Assembly (NCBI GenBank): GCA_001769125.1
Contig: MEOG01000096.1
Coordinates: 1 to 64,000, forward strand
DNA length: 64,000 nucleotides
DNA from: Bacteroidetes bacterium GWF2_35_48
GTDB lineage: Bacteria; Bacteroidota; Bacteroidia; Bacteroidales; GWF2-35-48
Direction: 5' to 3'
Positions 26,832-35,478 of this stretch are shown piece after piece. Position 1 is the first letter of the stretch. Each line of letters starts with the position of its first letter. The position numbers and the translations under genes were made by a program. Under the pieces are notes generated by a model. The model searched no databases and was not told the DNA's origin. It saw only the letters and a list, made by a program, of their open reading frames with translations.

Positions 26832-27491
26832 GTGAAAAATACAAAAGCAGAAAATATTTTTTTTATCAAAATCTTTTTTCTTGTTATATTAATGAATATT
26901 ACGAATTCTTCTTTCTCTCAAGAGTGTGCTACCTTAAATCTTTCTGCCTCTGAAATTCCTGTCAGCATTGATTTTACTTTTGATAATATTTCTGACTATG
27001 TTTCAGGCAAAACTATTGCTGGCAGAGTTCAATTAAAAATTAGCGCAACAGATATAGATGCAATACTACCACCATGTAAATGGGGATTAAAAATGAGGGT
27101 TGAAAATTATACTTTGAATTTGCCGGCTCCCCTTGCAACAGATTGGGAAGATGCTGTTTATTATGGAGCAAATGGGACACCTCCACCCATTGATTTATTA
27201 TGGATTCGTGTATATAATTCCTGTAAAACCCCTATAAATGATGGGTTTGTTCAATTTGGACCTCTTCCCGGAGAAACTTTAGATGAAATTATTATTATTA
27301 ATGATATTCTTGCAAATGTTGCTGTTACTCCATGTATCTCTGATGTTCAGGTTAATACGGCAGGTAGCTATTTGACTTTTTATGATCAGTTTGTTTTTAA
27401 TGTTGATTTTAGAATAAAACCAAATTTAAATTTAAACAATAAACCTGGAAAATATGAAATAAAAGTATTTTTCAGGCTTTTTGAACAGTAA
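26832..27491 (+). CDS. Secreted subunit-like protein B (paralogue of A)
   Basis: The 219-residue protein begins with GTG; an ATG two bases upstream is out of frame and hits an immediate stop. A signal peptide runs to NSSFSQ and the mature chain has several cysteines (ECATLN, PPCKW, NSCKTP, TPCIS) that could pair. It aligns with protein A in IDFTFDNISDYVSG and the final VDFRIKPNLNLNNKPGKYEIKVFFRLFEQ, with the PG.Y...V...L ending. It is shorter, divergent and Cys-rich compared with A, as a minor or tip subunit often is. It is immediately upstream of the barrel gene. Confidence 0.6.
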   Translation: MKNTKAENIFFIKIFFLVILMNITNSSFSQECATLNLSASEIPVSIDFTFDNISDYVSGKTIAGRVQLKISATDIDAILPPCKWGLKMRVENYTLNLPAPLATDWEDAVYYGANGTPPPIDLLWIRVYNSCKTPINDGFVQFGPLPGETLDEIIIINDILANVAVTPCISDVQVNTAGSYLTFYDQFVFNVDFRIKPNLNLNNKPGKYEIKVFFRLFEQ

Positions 27492-27562
27492 AAATTTCTT
27501 TAGTAAAAAGAATAATATTTATCGGACGAAAATATAATCATATAATTTTTTTACTGATATTT

Positions 27563-30500
27563 TTGTTTTTAATTCAAATATCAGTATTTGCTCAAATTAA
27601 AGTCGCTTCAAGAAATGATTCATATCAGGAAATTTCTTGTAAATTTACTTTAGATACACTTCTTTTTAATAAAGGAGAATTAATATCCAATACTCTTTTT
27701 GTTAAAAATAATTCCAAAGATTCTATCCAGTTTTATATTGATTTAGCTTATCCAAATGAGTGGAGGTCTTTGCTGAATTCAAACAGACTTTTTTCAATTA
27801 CCCCCGGAGACTCTATTTTTATTCCGATAAGACTTTTGCCACATCATTCAATCAAGGGCAGTACGCGATATTTTTTAAGTGCTTTTTTATTAACTAAACA
27901 AGGAAAAAACATTGCATACTCTTATTTTTTCGCTCACACGATAAAGGCTGTAAAATGGACTCTGGAAATTAACCCTGCAAATAAGTTGTACTTTTTAAAC
28001 GATGAAAATATTCTGTCTTTTAATACAACAGTAATTAATACTGGGAATGAAAAACAGGATATTGCAATGCAACTGAAAGACTTTTCTTATAACACTTTAT
28101 TGCTTGATACAAACGAGAAACTAATTAAAAAACCCTTTTTTTCTTTTAATCTTGTTCCTTCAAAAGATACTACTCTTTTTTTTAAATTCAAGTACGAAAA
28201 AAAACCTGAAAATTTTCGTAGAATTGATTTAGACTATTATAATCCTTACTCTATTGAAGAAGGAAGAAAATACTCATTATTTATTCAAACAAAAGACCCT
28301 TTAACCAGTCCCCTTTCTAAAGGTTATTCCATGGGAAAAAAAATTGAATTTGTCAGACTTTCTGATAAAGTTAAAGTGAATGAATGGGATAATAGCGCGT
28401 TACCATTAGCTATGGAATTAAATGCATACAACCTTTTGAATGATATGCCCATGATGAGTTTGGATTTAAGAGGAAACACAGCACTAAAAAATGCAAGGTT
28501 GGGTTATAGTGCTTTATTGTTATATACGAAAAACTTCTATACGAATGATGCAATTTTAGATGCTCCCTTTAATATTGCTTATTACAGGGAAAATATGAGC
28601 GCAAGCTTTGGTCGTTATGGAAATGGGCTTGGATTAACCGGTACATATAATTTTTCAAAATATAATATGATTAATGGGTTCTATGCATTAGGACCCCATC
28701 TGAATAATATAAATTATCATACAACTGCAGTAAATCATAAGTTTAAATTTCCGATTAAAAATAATATAATAAAATCATTTGGAGTCAACTCAGGGCTTTT
28801 TGCTTCCTCATATCGTCCCGACAAAATTAACTTTCAACGCGCATATATTACTCCATATATTAATATTTATAAATTCATGTTTGGATTAACAGCAGGAGGT
28901 CAAAGAACATTTTTTAATCAAAACGACAGTACAGACTATCTAACCTCTTTTGGTGTTCAAGCGGGTTATTCTGATTTTTTTCTTAAAGAAAAATTAAAAA
29001 TAAATGTAAATGGTCAATATTTTACAAAATCTCAAGCTATTTCAAATAGTTTTTACATTGGTTATTCTAGTTTTTATCAATCACAATATAATAATTTACC
29101 CAGTTATAGGGCTTTTTCTAATGTTGAATATGAATTTTCAAAAAACAGAAGAATTATTTTGTCTAGCAATATTGATGCGAGCCCAGTATATTTTAATTCT
29201 ACAAATTCAACCTATTACAAAAGCTTCCAGAATACATTAAATCATAGTTTTATGATTAACAAAGTAAATTTTACTACGGGATTATTTTATCATATGTATG
29301 ATATTGCAAATTTTGTGTCACATTCAAGAGGATTTGTCATTAATTCAAGTAGGTTTGATTTTTCTTCTTTTACAAGAGCTTATATTTCATTAAATTTTGG
29401 ATACAATTGGGCTCCATCCCTCAGTAATAAAAATTATTTTTTCTTAAGCCAGTCCTTGATGGTTCAATACAAAACATTTTATTTTCAAATGTATTATAAT
29501 TTAGGAGAGGTTCGACTTATGCCTCATAGTTATTTTTCTTATGGCAAATATCCTCAAACAATCAACCTTTCTCTTCGCTATCAATATGTTTTCCCTTTTC
29601 CTAACTTTGTAATGGAGTTGCGAAATAGTTATTCTTATTCTAATATTACTGGGCATTCTTATTCTCTTGTTCCTGAACTTTATTACTTCACAAGAAATGG
29701 CTGGCGTTTTAAAATTGGACCAGAATATTATACCTCCTTTAAGTCTAAATTAAATACTGCTCAGTCGTATTATATGCCAATTCAAACAGAAGTGCAAGAG
29801 GTAAAAGCAAAATTCAATCATTCTTTTAATTTAAATATAGGTATTCGAAAAGAATTCGGTATACCTATTCCATTTGTGAAAGTTCTTAATTGCAGTCCTG
29901 AATTTTTAGCATACATGGATATTAATGGAAACATGATTTATGATCAGGGAGAACTGGTTTTAGAAAATGTTGTGCTTAAGATTGGCGACTATGAATTGAT
30001 AACAAATAGCAAAGGTATAGCAACACTTGAAAATATTGAGGTTGGCAAGCATCAATTTATTGCTTTTTCATTAGTTGATCTGGATGGATGGTTTATGAAC
30101 GTTGGTTCTGATTCTATCTTGCTTGCAAACAATCAAACGCAATATATTCCATTTAGTAAAGGAATAAAAATTTATGGAGGTGTGCTAGTTGAAAGAGAAA
30201 AATATGGAGCTACGGTAGATGCGCCACTCGACCTGTCACGTATTAAAATTAGCGCAAACAATGGTAAGGTATTTACCTCACTCACTGACAAAAATGGTAA
30301 TTATGAAATGTATCTTCCTTATGGAATATATACATTAACATTTGACGAAAGCATTCTTGGAGACCGCTTCAAACTTGTTGAAAACAACTACGAACTAACA
30401 ATAGATAAAACCGTAGATAACCTGTATATCCCCTTCTACATAGTTGAAAAGAAACGTAAAATTTCCGTGAAAAAATTCACAAACGGAGACAGTGATTCTC

Positions 30501-31501
30501 CTGATATGCTGAAGAAAAAAGCGGAAGAAGAAGCCAAAAATAAAGCCGAAGAAGAAAAAAAGAAACAGGAAGAATTAAATAAGAAAAAATTAACTCCTGC
30601 TGAAAAGAAAAAACAGGAAGAATTAGAAAAGAAAAAGAAAGCTGAAGAAGAAGCGAAACGAAAGGCTGAAGCCGATGCAAAAGCTAAAGCAGATGCAGAT
30701 GCCGATGCAAAAGCTAAAGCAGCGGCGGAAGAAAAAGTAAGAAAAGAGGCAGAGGATAAAAAATTGAACGATAACCAGCCACTCAAGAGAACGCAGGATG
30801 GCACTGTTGACCTTACAGACAAAGGCACGGTTACTGAAAGCGATATTGATGATATTAAAAACGCCATGCTCAATAAAATGGGCAACAAAAAAGATGGTAA
30901 GGCTAAAGATAATGCTCCTGCTACGAAAGATAAAAAAGACGCAAAAGATAAAAAAGATGCAAAAGATAAAAAGGGCATAGAAGACAAGAAAAAAGATACT
31001 AAAGATGATGCTCAGAAAAATGTTGAAGTAAAAGATATTTCTGACCTGAAAAAATTAGACCGACCCATAACAAAAGATGATTTTGGAGACATTGTTATTG
31101 ACGGGCTTACGTATAGAATTCAAGTAGCTGCATCAAACGCTGAAGTGCCCAATTCCTGGCTGAAAAATCAATTCAATATTAAACAGGAAGTGTATATGTT
31201 CAAAAATGAAGATGGCATGTATAACTACGTATTAGGCGATTTCACAACAAAAAATGAAGCCGTGGGATTTAATGAAAAACTTGCTTTCCAGAAAAAAGTA
31301 AATTCTTTTATTACCTACTATTACAATAACCGCCGCATTCCTTATCAGGTTCTTGAATCTATTTACAAGAGCATCATTGAACAGCTTAATGAAGAAAAAC
31401 AGCAGGCTATTGATTCAAATAAATTAGAGCAACAGCAAAAAGATTCGCTTCAAAGGCTGCAAAACGATACGATGAAGCTCATTAAAGATACGTTAAAATA
31501 A
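27563..31501 (+). CDS. Large outer-membrane barrel protein with Ig-like, EF-loop and SPOR-like domains (usher-like)
   Basis: At 1312 residues or more, this is the largest protein of the locus. After a signal-type segment (FLIQISVFAQ) come two Ig-like beta domains to about 265 (NTLFVKNNSKDS..., TTVINTGNEKQD), then a Tyr/Phe/Asn-rich region about 280-770 like a beta-barrel. A calcium-type loop DINGNMIYDQGE follows at 786-797, in a carboxypeptidase-regulatory or SdrD-B-like domain, then another such domain to about 950. A Lys/Glu/Ala-rich linker about 960-1150 leads to a SPOR-like domain about 1180-1240 (YRIQVAAS..., GDFTTKNEA) and a helical tail. The start is uncertain: the TTG at 27563 leaves a short signal, and upstream in-frame sequence continues to 27485 with no ATG, GTG or TTG. 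The order chaperone, subunits, barrel suggests an usher role, but no usher signature is seen, so this is inferred from context. Confidence 0.65.
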   Translation: MFLIQISVFAQIKVASRNDSYQEISCKFTLDTLLFNKGELISNTLFVKNNSKDSIQFYIDLAYPNEWRSLLNSNRLFSITPGDSIFIPIRLLPHHSIKGSTRYFLSAFLLTKQGKNIAYSYFFAHTIKAVKWTLEINPANKLYFLNDENILSFNTTVINTGNEKQDIAMQLKDFSYNTLLLDTNEKLIKKPFFSFNLVPSKDTTLFFKFKYEKKPENFRRIDLDYYNPYSIEEGRKYSLFIQTKDPLTSPLSKGYSMGKKIEFVRLSDKVKVNEWDNSALPLAMELNAYNLLNDMPMMSLDLRGNTALKNARLGYSALLLYTKNFYTNDAILDAPFNIAYYRENMSASFGRYGNGLGLTGTYNFSKYNMINGFYALGPHLNNINYHTTAVNHKFKFPIKNNIIKSFGVNSGLFASSYRPDKINFQRAYITPYINIYKFMFGLTAGGQRTFFNQNDSTDYLTSFGVQAGYSDFFLKEKLKINVNGQYFTKSQAISNSFYIGYSSFYQSQYNNLPSYRAFSNVEYEFSKNRRIILSSNIDASPVYFNSTNSTYYKSFQNTLNHSFMINKVNFTTGLFYHMYDIANFVSHSRGFVINSSRFDFSSFTRAYISLNFGYNWAPSLSNKNYFFLSQSLMVQYKTFYFQMYYNLGEVRLMPHSYFSYGKYPQTINLSLRYQYVFPFPNFVMELRNSYSYSNITGHSYSLVPELYYFTRNGWRFKIGPEYYTSFKSKLNTAQSYYMPIQTEVQEVKAKFNHSFNLNIGIRKEFGIPIPFVKVLNCSPEFLAYMDINGNMIYDQGELVLENVVLKIGDYELITNSKGIATLENIEVGKHQFIAFSLVDLDGWFMNVGSDSILLANNQTQYIPFSKGIKIYGGVLVEREKYGATVDAPLDLSRIKISANNGKVFTSLTDKNGNYEMYLPYGIYTLTFDESILGDRFKLVENNYELTIDKTVDNLYIPFYIVEKKRKISVKKFTNGDSDSPDMLKKKAEEEAKNKAEEEKKKQEELNKKKLTPAEKKKQEELEKKKKAEEEAKRKAEADAKAKADADADAKAKAAAEEKVRKEAEDKKLNDNQPLKRTQDGTVDLTDKGTVTESDIDDIKNAMLNKMGNKKDGKAKDNAPATKDKKDAKDKKDAKDKKGIEDKKKDTKDDAQKNVEVKDISDLKKLDRPITKDDFGDIVIDGLTYRIQVAASNAEVPNSWLKNQFNIKQEVYMFKNEDGMYNYVLGDFTTKNEAVGFNEKLAFQKKVNSFITYYYNNRRIPYQVLESIYKSIIEQLNEEKQQAIDSNKLEQQQKDSLQRLQNDTMKLIKDTLK

Positions 31502-31577
31502 TCTGATAATACTTTCCTGAAATAATTTTGCAGAGAAGATCATTTTTTTCCGCTTTTTTTGATTTATATAAGATTAT

Positions 31578-32240
31578 TTGTATTTTTACAAGGACAATCT
31601 GAATTTTCTAATACTATCAATAATAGATACTTGCCAGAATGAATCTGATTTAAACACGTATCAGAAAACGATAAATCTTGGAATAGCACAAGGAGTACCA
31701 GCAACAACCATGGTTTTAATTATTGATGGTTTTGAAGATGAAAGTGCTGATTTTGTACCGGAGCAACATTATATATTCAGAGGTTCAACACCTGATGACA
31801 TGTTTCTTTATGATTCAGTTGTTACCGGTACAACTTTATATAATGACGAGGATATAACAGATTTATATTATTACAAAATAGGAATAGTAAAAGAATCTGG
31901 TTGCGAAACAGGAAGCAAAGCATTGTATGGAAGTTCTGTTTCAAATATTATCAATAATAATGGCTTGGTAGGAGTGAAGGAAATTAATATAGATTCAGGA
32001 ATTGAAATTTATCCGAACCCGTTAAAGGAATCAACGATGATAAAAATACCGGTGACTGAGGCTCTCGAAGTCACCGATGTGAGAGTGACAGACTTAACAG
32101 GTAAGATAGTTTTCGAAGATAAATTTTCGGGTAGCACGTATTTGTTGAATCGTGGCACGCTCGAGAGTGGGGTTTATTTCTTAGAAATTTCTGCCAAAGG
32201 TGAAGAGAAATTATTCAGAGGGAAACTGGTAGTGAAGTAA
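31578..32240 (+). pseudogene. Truncated duplicate of a T9SS surface protein C-terminus
   Basis: The 220-residue frame lacks a signal peptide and begins at a poor TTG start. From about residue 17 (DTCQNESDLNTYQKTI) it aligns with the C-terminal part of the next protein (DTCGNISEQSPYHKTL) and then shares its whole end: the YKI segment, IYPNPLKES, and the T9SS sorting domain with TYLLNRGTLESGVYFLEI. It is best read as the 3' remnant of a duplicated gene that lost its N-terminal half. Without a signal it cannot be a T9SS client. If translated it would stay inside the cell. Confidence 0.7.
32051..32075. repeat. Small hairpin inside a T9SS sorting domain, arms GGTGACT/AGTCACC
   Basis: GGTGACT (32051-32057) and AGTCACC (32069-32075) pair around GAGGCTCTCGA. 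The core is the reverse complement of that in the homologous site at 35267-35313. It is in frame, encoding VTEALEVTD. Confidence 0.7.
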
Positions 32241-32251
32241 AATATGACAAC

Positions 32252-35200
32252 ATGAAAAAATTTTATTTTTTACTTTTTAATCTTATTGCTTGTTTGAATT
32301 ATGCACAAAATAATTTTCAAACAGTTGTAATTGGCGACACAATTGTCTTAAATGTTATAGGTGCGAATGGTACTGTTCAGTGGCAAAATAGTGTTGATTC
32401 CATTATTTGGACAGATATTCCTAATTTGACCAATTCTACTGATACGATTATAGCAGTAGCATCTGCAACAAATTTTATGTATTACAGGGCAAAGGTTATT
32501 AATCCTTTAATTTGTGCCAATTCAGAATGGTACAGCGATATAATAAAACATCGTGTAATAACAGATTTTGATCAATTGCTTTTAGGCGACAGGTTTGGGG
32601 GAGGTATTGTTTTTTATCAGGAAACAGAGGGAAATGGATTGATCTCTTCTTTATTTGATCAAAATAATAATTTAGAATGGGGTTGTATGGGGACTAATAT
32701 TGAAAACGCCACAAGCACATTATACGGGGACTCGAATACAACCGCGATTATACAGCAATGTTTAACCCGTCCGATTGCTGCCAGTGTCTGTGATGATCTA
32801 GATTTAAATGGACAAACAGACTGGTTTCTTCCAGCTCAAAATCAGGTGATAGAAATGTATAACCAAAGGACAATTATTGATGGTCTTAACAATTATAATG
32901 GGTATTGGACAAGTACTGAATTTTCTGCAGATAAAGCCCTGAGAGTTAGTTTTATTGACGGTTTATCTTATGCAACCTATAAAAATTTTAGTTATAGAAC
33001 GCGCTGCATAAGAAAATACAACCCTACGAATTATATTAAAAAAATTTCCAGCACTACATCTGTCACAAATGAACCTGTTTCTGTTGGAATAGAAATGCAG
33101 CCTTCTTCTATAATAAAGTGTACTGGTAGCATGGCAGCATTTTATGTTTCTGCATCTGGCGATTTACCTTATTCTTTTCAATGGAAAAAAGATGGTATTG
33201 ATATTATTGGAGAAAATGACAGTATTTTGATAATTAATAATATTTCATCTTTAGATGAGGGTATTTATACATGCGATGTAGGCAACTTTTGCAACACGAT
33301 AGAATCGCAAGGGGCAACTTTGTCTGTGAGTTCGATTTCAATTTTATCGAGTCACGATATGGTTTTATTACACGATACAGTTGTTTTAAATGCTACAACT
33401 TATACAGGAGAAATACAGTGGCAATCTTCTGCAGACAGTATAAACTGGACAGATATTACAGGAGCAACTCAAAACAATTATCCGGTTTGTATTGAAAATA
33501 TTTCAGATATTCAGATATATTTCAGAGCAAAAATAACTGATACTTTATGTCCAAATTCATCTGTTTTTTATAGCAGTTTAATCAGGCTTGTAATTTATCC
33601 TGATAAATCATATATTAATGTAGGAGATCCTATTTATGGAGGAATTGTGTTTCAAATTAATACAATAGGAGAAGGTTTGGTTTCAAAAATTTCAGATGAG
33701 ATTCCTGTTACATCTAAGTGGGGCTGTTATAATGTTTCGATAACTGGATCTGAAAGTTTCAGTGATGGACAAAATAATACTTCTGCTATTCTGGCTGCAT
33801 GCAGCGAGTCAACTATCGCGGCAGAATTGTGCAATAACGAAGTATTTAACGGGTATGAAGACTGGTTTCTTCCCGCTGTTGACCAATTAACAAATCTATA
33901 TGAGACAAGAGACATTGTTGGAGGGTTTTCTTCAAACGATTATTGGAGTTCAACACAGTCTTCAGCCACAAGCGCTTATTTTAAAGACTTTGGAGATGGT
34001 TTGCTTTATAGTACCGGGAAAAATTCAAATAAACTGGTTAGATGCACTAGAGCCTTTTCATCAGATAATAATAATGTAATCCTAACGGCTGAAGCAGATA
34101 TCATGAATCAACCCGAACCAGTAGTGCAATTATCTGATATTGAAAAATATATTATTTGTGAGGGAAATGATACTTTAATAAATTATGCTTATACTGGAAC
34201 ACAACCTTTTATTTACACATGGAAAAAAGATAATATTGAAATTCCCGGAGCCACAGACAGTACACTTCAAATAAATAATTTATCTCTTTCAGATCAGGGT
34301 GTGTACACCTGTATTGTAGAAAATATCTGCAACAGTGTAGCGTCAATTGGAACAGAGCTTAAAGTTATTAAACTAATAACAAATGCAGGTGAGGATGTTT
34401 TAAAATGCCCTGATGATAGCAGAATTCTAACAGCCACCGCTCTCTCAAACCATCCTGAGGAATCAATTAATTATAATTTTTTATGGACTCCATCTACAGG
34501 CTTATCTGAAACTTATAATGATAGTGTTACTGCAAGCCCGGTTAATACTATGAATTATTCAGTTATTATTACAGATAATAATAATTGTACAGCAACAGAC
34601 ATGATACAAGTGTGGGTGCAAAATGTTTTTCAAAACGAAGAAATTTGTCTTGTTACAGTTGATGGTACAAGCGGAAAAAATAAAATAACATGGAATAAAA
34701 CACCAGATGCAGGAACAGGGCAATACACGATTTATAAGCAACAGGGATCTGGCAATTACGAAATACTTGGAATGAAATTATTTTCTGATCCTGCTGAAAT
34801 TATTGATAACAATTCAAACCCATCCAGTCAGGTTGATCATTACAAAATTGCTCTTTCAGATACTTGTGGGAATATATCTGAACAAAGTCCGTATCATAAA
34901 ACACTGCTTCTTTCCATTAACCAGGGAGCCCAGACAACCGATGTGAACCTGATTTGGACACCTTACGAAATAGAAGGCAGCAATTATGTTCCGTATTACT
35001 ATTACATCTACAGGGGAGACGACATCATGAATTTAATGTTATTCGATTCAGTTGCAGGAACAGACAATATGAAAGTTTACTCTGATGTGACGGATTTGTA
35101 TTATTATAAAATTTCTTTTGAAAAAAATTGTGATAACACAAATTTATATTCTTCAAATGTTGTAGATAATGGAGATTTCGTGGGTATTCAGAAGTTTTCT

Positions 35201-35473
35201 GAGATATCAGGTAATTTGAAAATTTATCCCAACCCGTTTAAAGAATCAACAGTGATAAAAATACCAGTGACTTCGAGAGCACTTCGATTTACTCAGTGTA
35301 ACACCTCAGTCACCGGTGTGAGAGTGACAGATGTAACAGGAAAGACTGTTTTTGAAGATAAATTTTCTGGTAACACGTATTTATTGAATCGTGGCACGCT
35401 TGAGAGTGGGGTTTATTTTGTGGAAATTCAAAATTCAAAATCAATTGTAAAAAGTAAATTGATTATCCGATAA
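32252..35473 (+). CDS. Large T9SS-exported surface protein with duplicated Fib_succ_major/DUF1566-like and Ig-like domains
   Basis: A 1073-residue exported protein with signal peptide (FYFLLFNLIACLNYAQ). It has a duplicated module: a beta domain (about 20-105 and 370-450) followed by a DUF1566-like domain with GGGIVFYQ or GGIVFQ, WGC, and DWFLPA...YWTST or YWSST. Ig-like domains follow each (WKKDGIDIIGENDSI... and WKKDNIEIPGATDSTLQINNLSLSDQGVYTC). Next come a PKD-like segment with NAGEDVLKCPDDS and NCTATDM, a fibronectin-like domain, and a type A T9SS sorting domain (IYPNPFKES, GVYFVEIQ). The protein is probably displayed on the surface for adhesion or binding. Its end is nearly identical in DNA to the next gene's, and the preceding fragment derives from it. 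Confidence 0.85.
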   Translation: MKKFYFLLFNLIACLNYAQNNFQTVVIGDTIVLNVIGANGTVQWQNSVDSIIWTDIPNLTNSTDTIIAVASATNFMYYRAKVINPLICANSEWYSDIIKHRVITDFDQLLLGDRFGGGIVFYQETEGNGLISSLFDQNNNLEWGCMGTNIENATSTLYGDSNTTAIIQQCLTRPIAASVCDDLDLNGQTDWFLPAQNQVIEMYNQRTIIDGLNNYNGYWTSTEFSADKALRVSFIDGLSYATYKNFSYRTRCIRKYNPTNYIKKISSTTSVTNEPVSVGIEMQPSSIIKCTGSMAAFYVSASGDLPYSFQWKKDGIDIIGENDSILIINNISSLDEGIYTCDVGNFCNTIESQGATLSVSSISILSSHDMVLLHDTVVLNATTYTGEIQWQSSADSINWTDITGATQNNYPVCIENISDIQIYFRAKITDTLCPNSSVFYSSLIRLVIYPDKSYINVGDPIYGGIVFQINTIGEGLVSKISDEIPVTSKWGCYNVSITGSESFSDGQNNTSAILAACSESTIAAELCNNEVFNGYEDWFLPAVDQLTNLYETRDIVGGFSSNDYWSSTQSSATSAYFKDFGDGLLYSTGKNSNKLVRCTRAFSSDNNNVILTAEADIMNQPEPVVQLSDIEKYIICEGNDTLINYAYTGTQPFIYTWKKDNIEIPGATDSTLQINNLSLSDQGVYTCIVENICNSVASIGTELKVIKLITNAGEDVLKCPDDSRILTATALSNHPEESINYNFLWTPSTGLSETYNDSVTASPVNTMNYSVIITDNNNCTATDMIQVWVQNVFQNEEICLVTVDGTSGKNKITWNKTPDAGTGQYTIYKQQGSGNYEILGMKLFSDPAEIIDNNSNPSSQVDHYKIALSDTCGNISEQSPYHKTLLLSINQGAQTTDVNLIWTPYEIEGSNYVPYYYYIYRGDDIMNLMLFDSVAGTDNMKVYSDVTDLYYYKISFEKNCDNTNLYSSNVVDNGDFVGIQKFSEISGNLKIYPNPFKESTVIKIPVTSRALRFTQCNTSVTGVRVTDVTGKTVFEDKFSGNTYLLNRGTLESGVYFVEIQNSKSIVKSKLIIR
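35267..35313. repeat. Hairpin-element insertion inside a T9SS sorting domain
   Basis: GTGACT (35267-35272) and AGTCAC (35308-35313) flank TTCGAGAGC, then an extra ACTTCGATTTACTCAGTG-like copy, then CTC. It is a nested pair of the loop-conserved hairpin family, in frame (TSRALRFTQCNTSVT). Confidence 0.65.
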
Positions 35474-35478
35474 TACGC

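Noticed and set aside
30436-30987. Open frame of 183 codons on the minus strand, Ser/Leu/Phe-rich
   Set aside because: It is the antisense of the low-complexity Lys/Glu/Ala linker.
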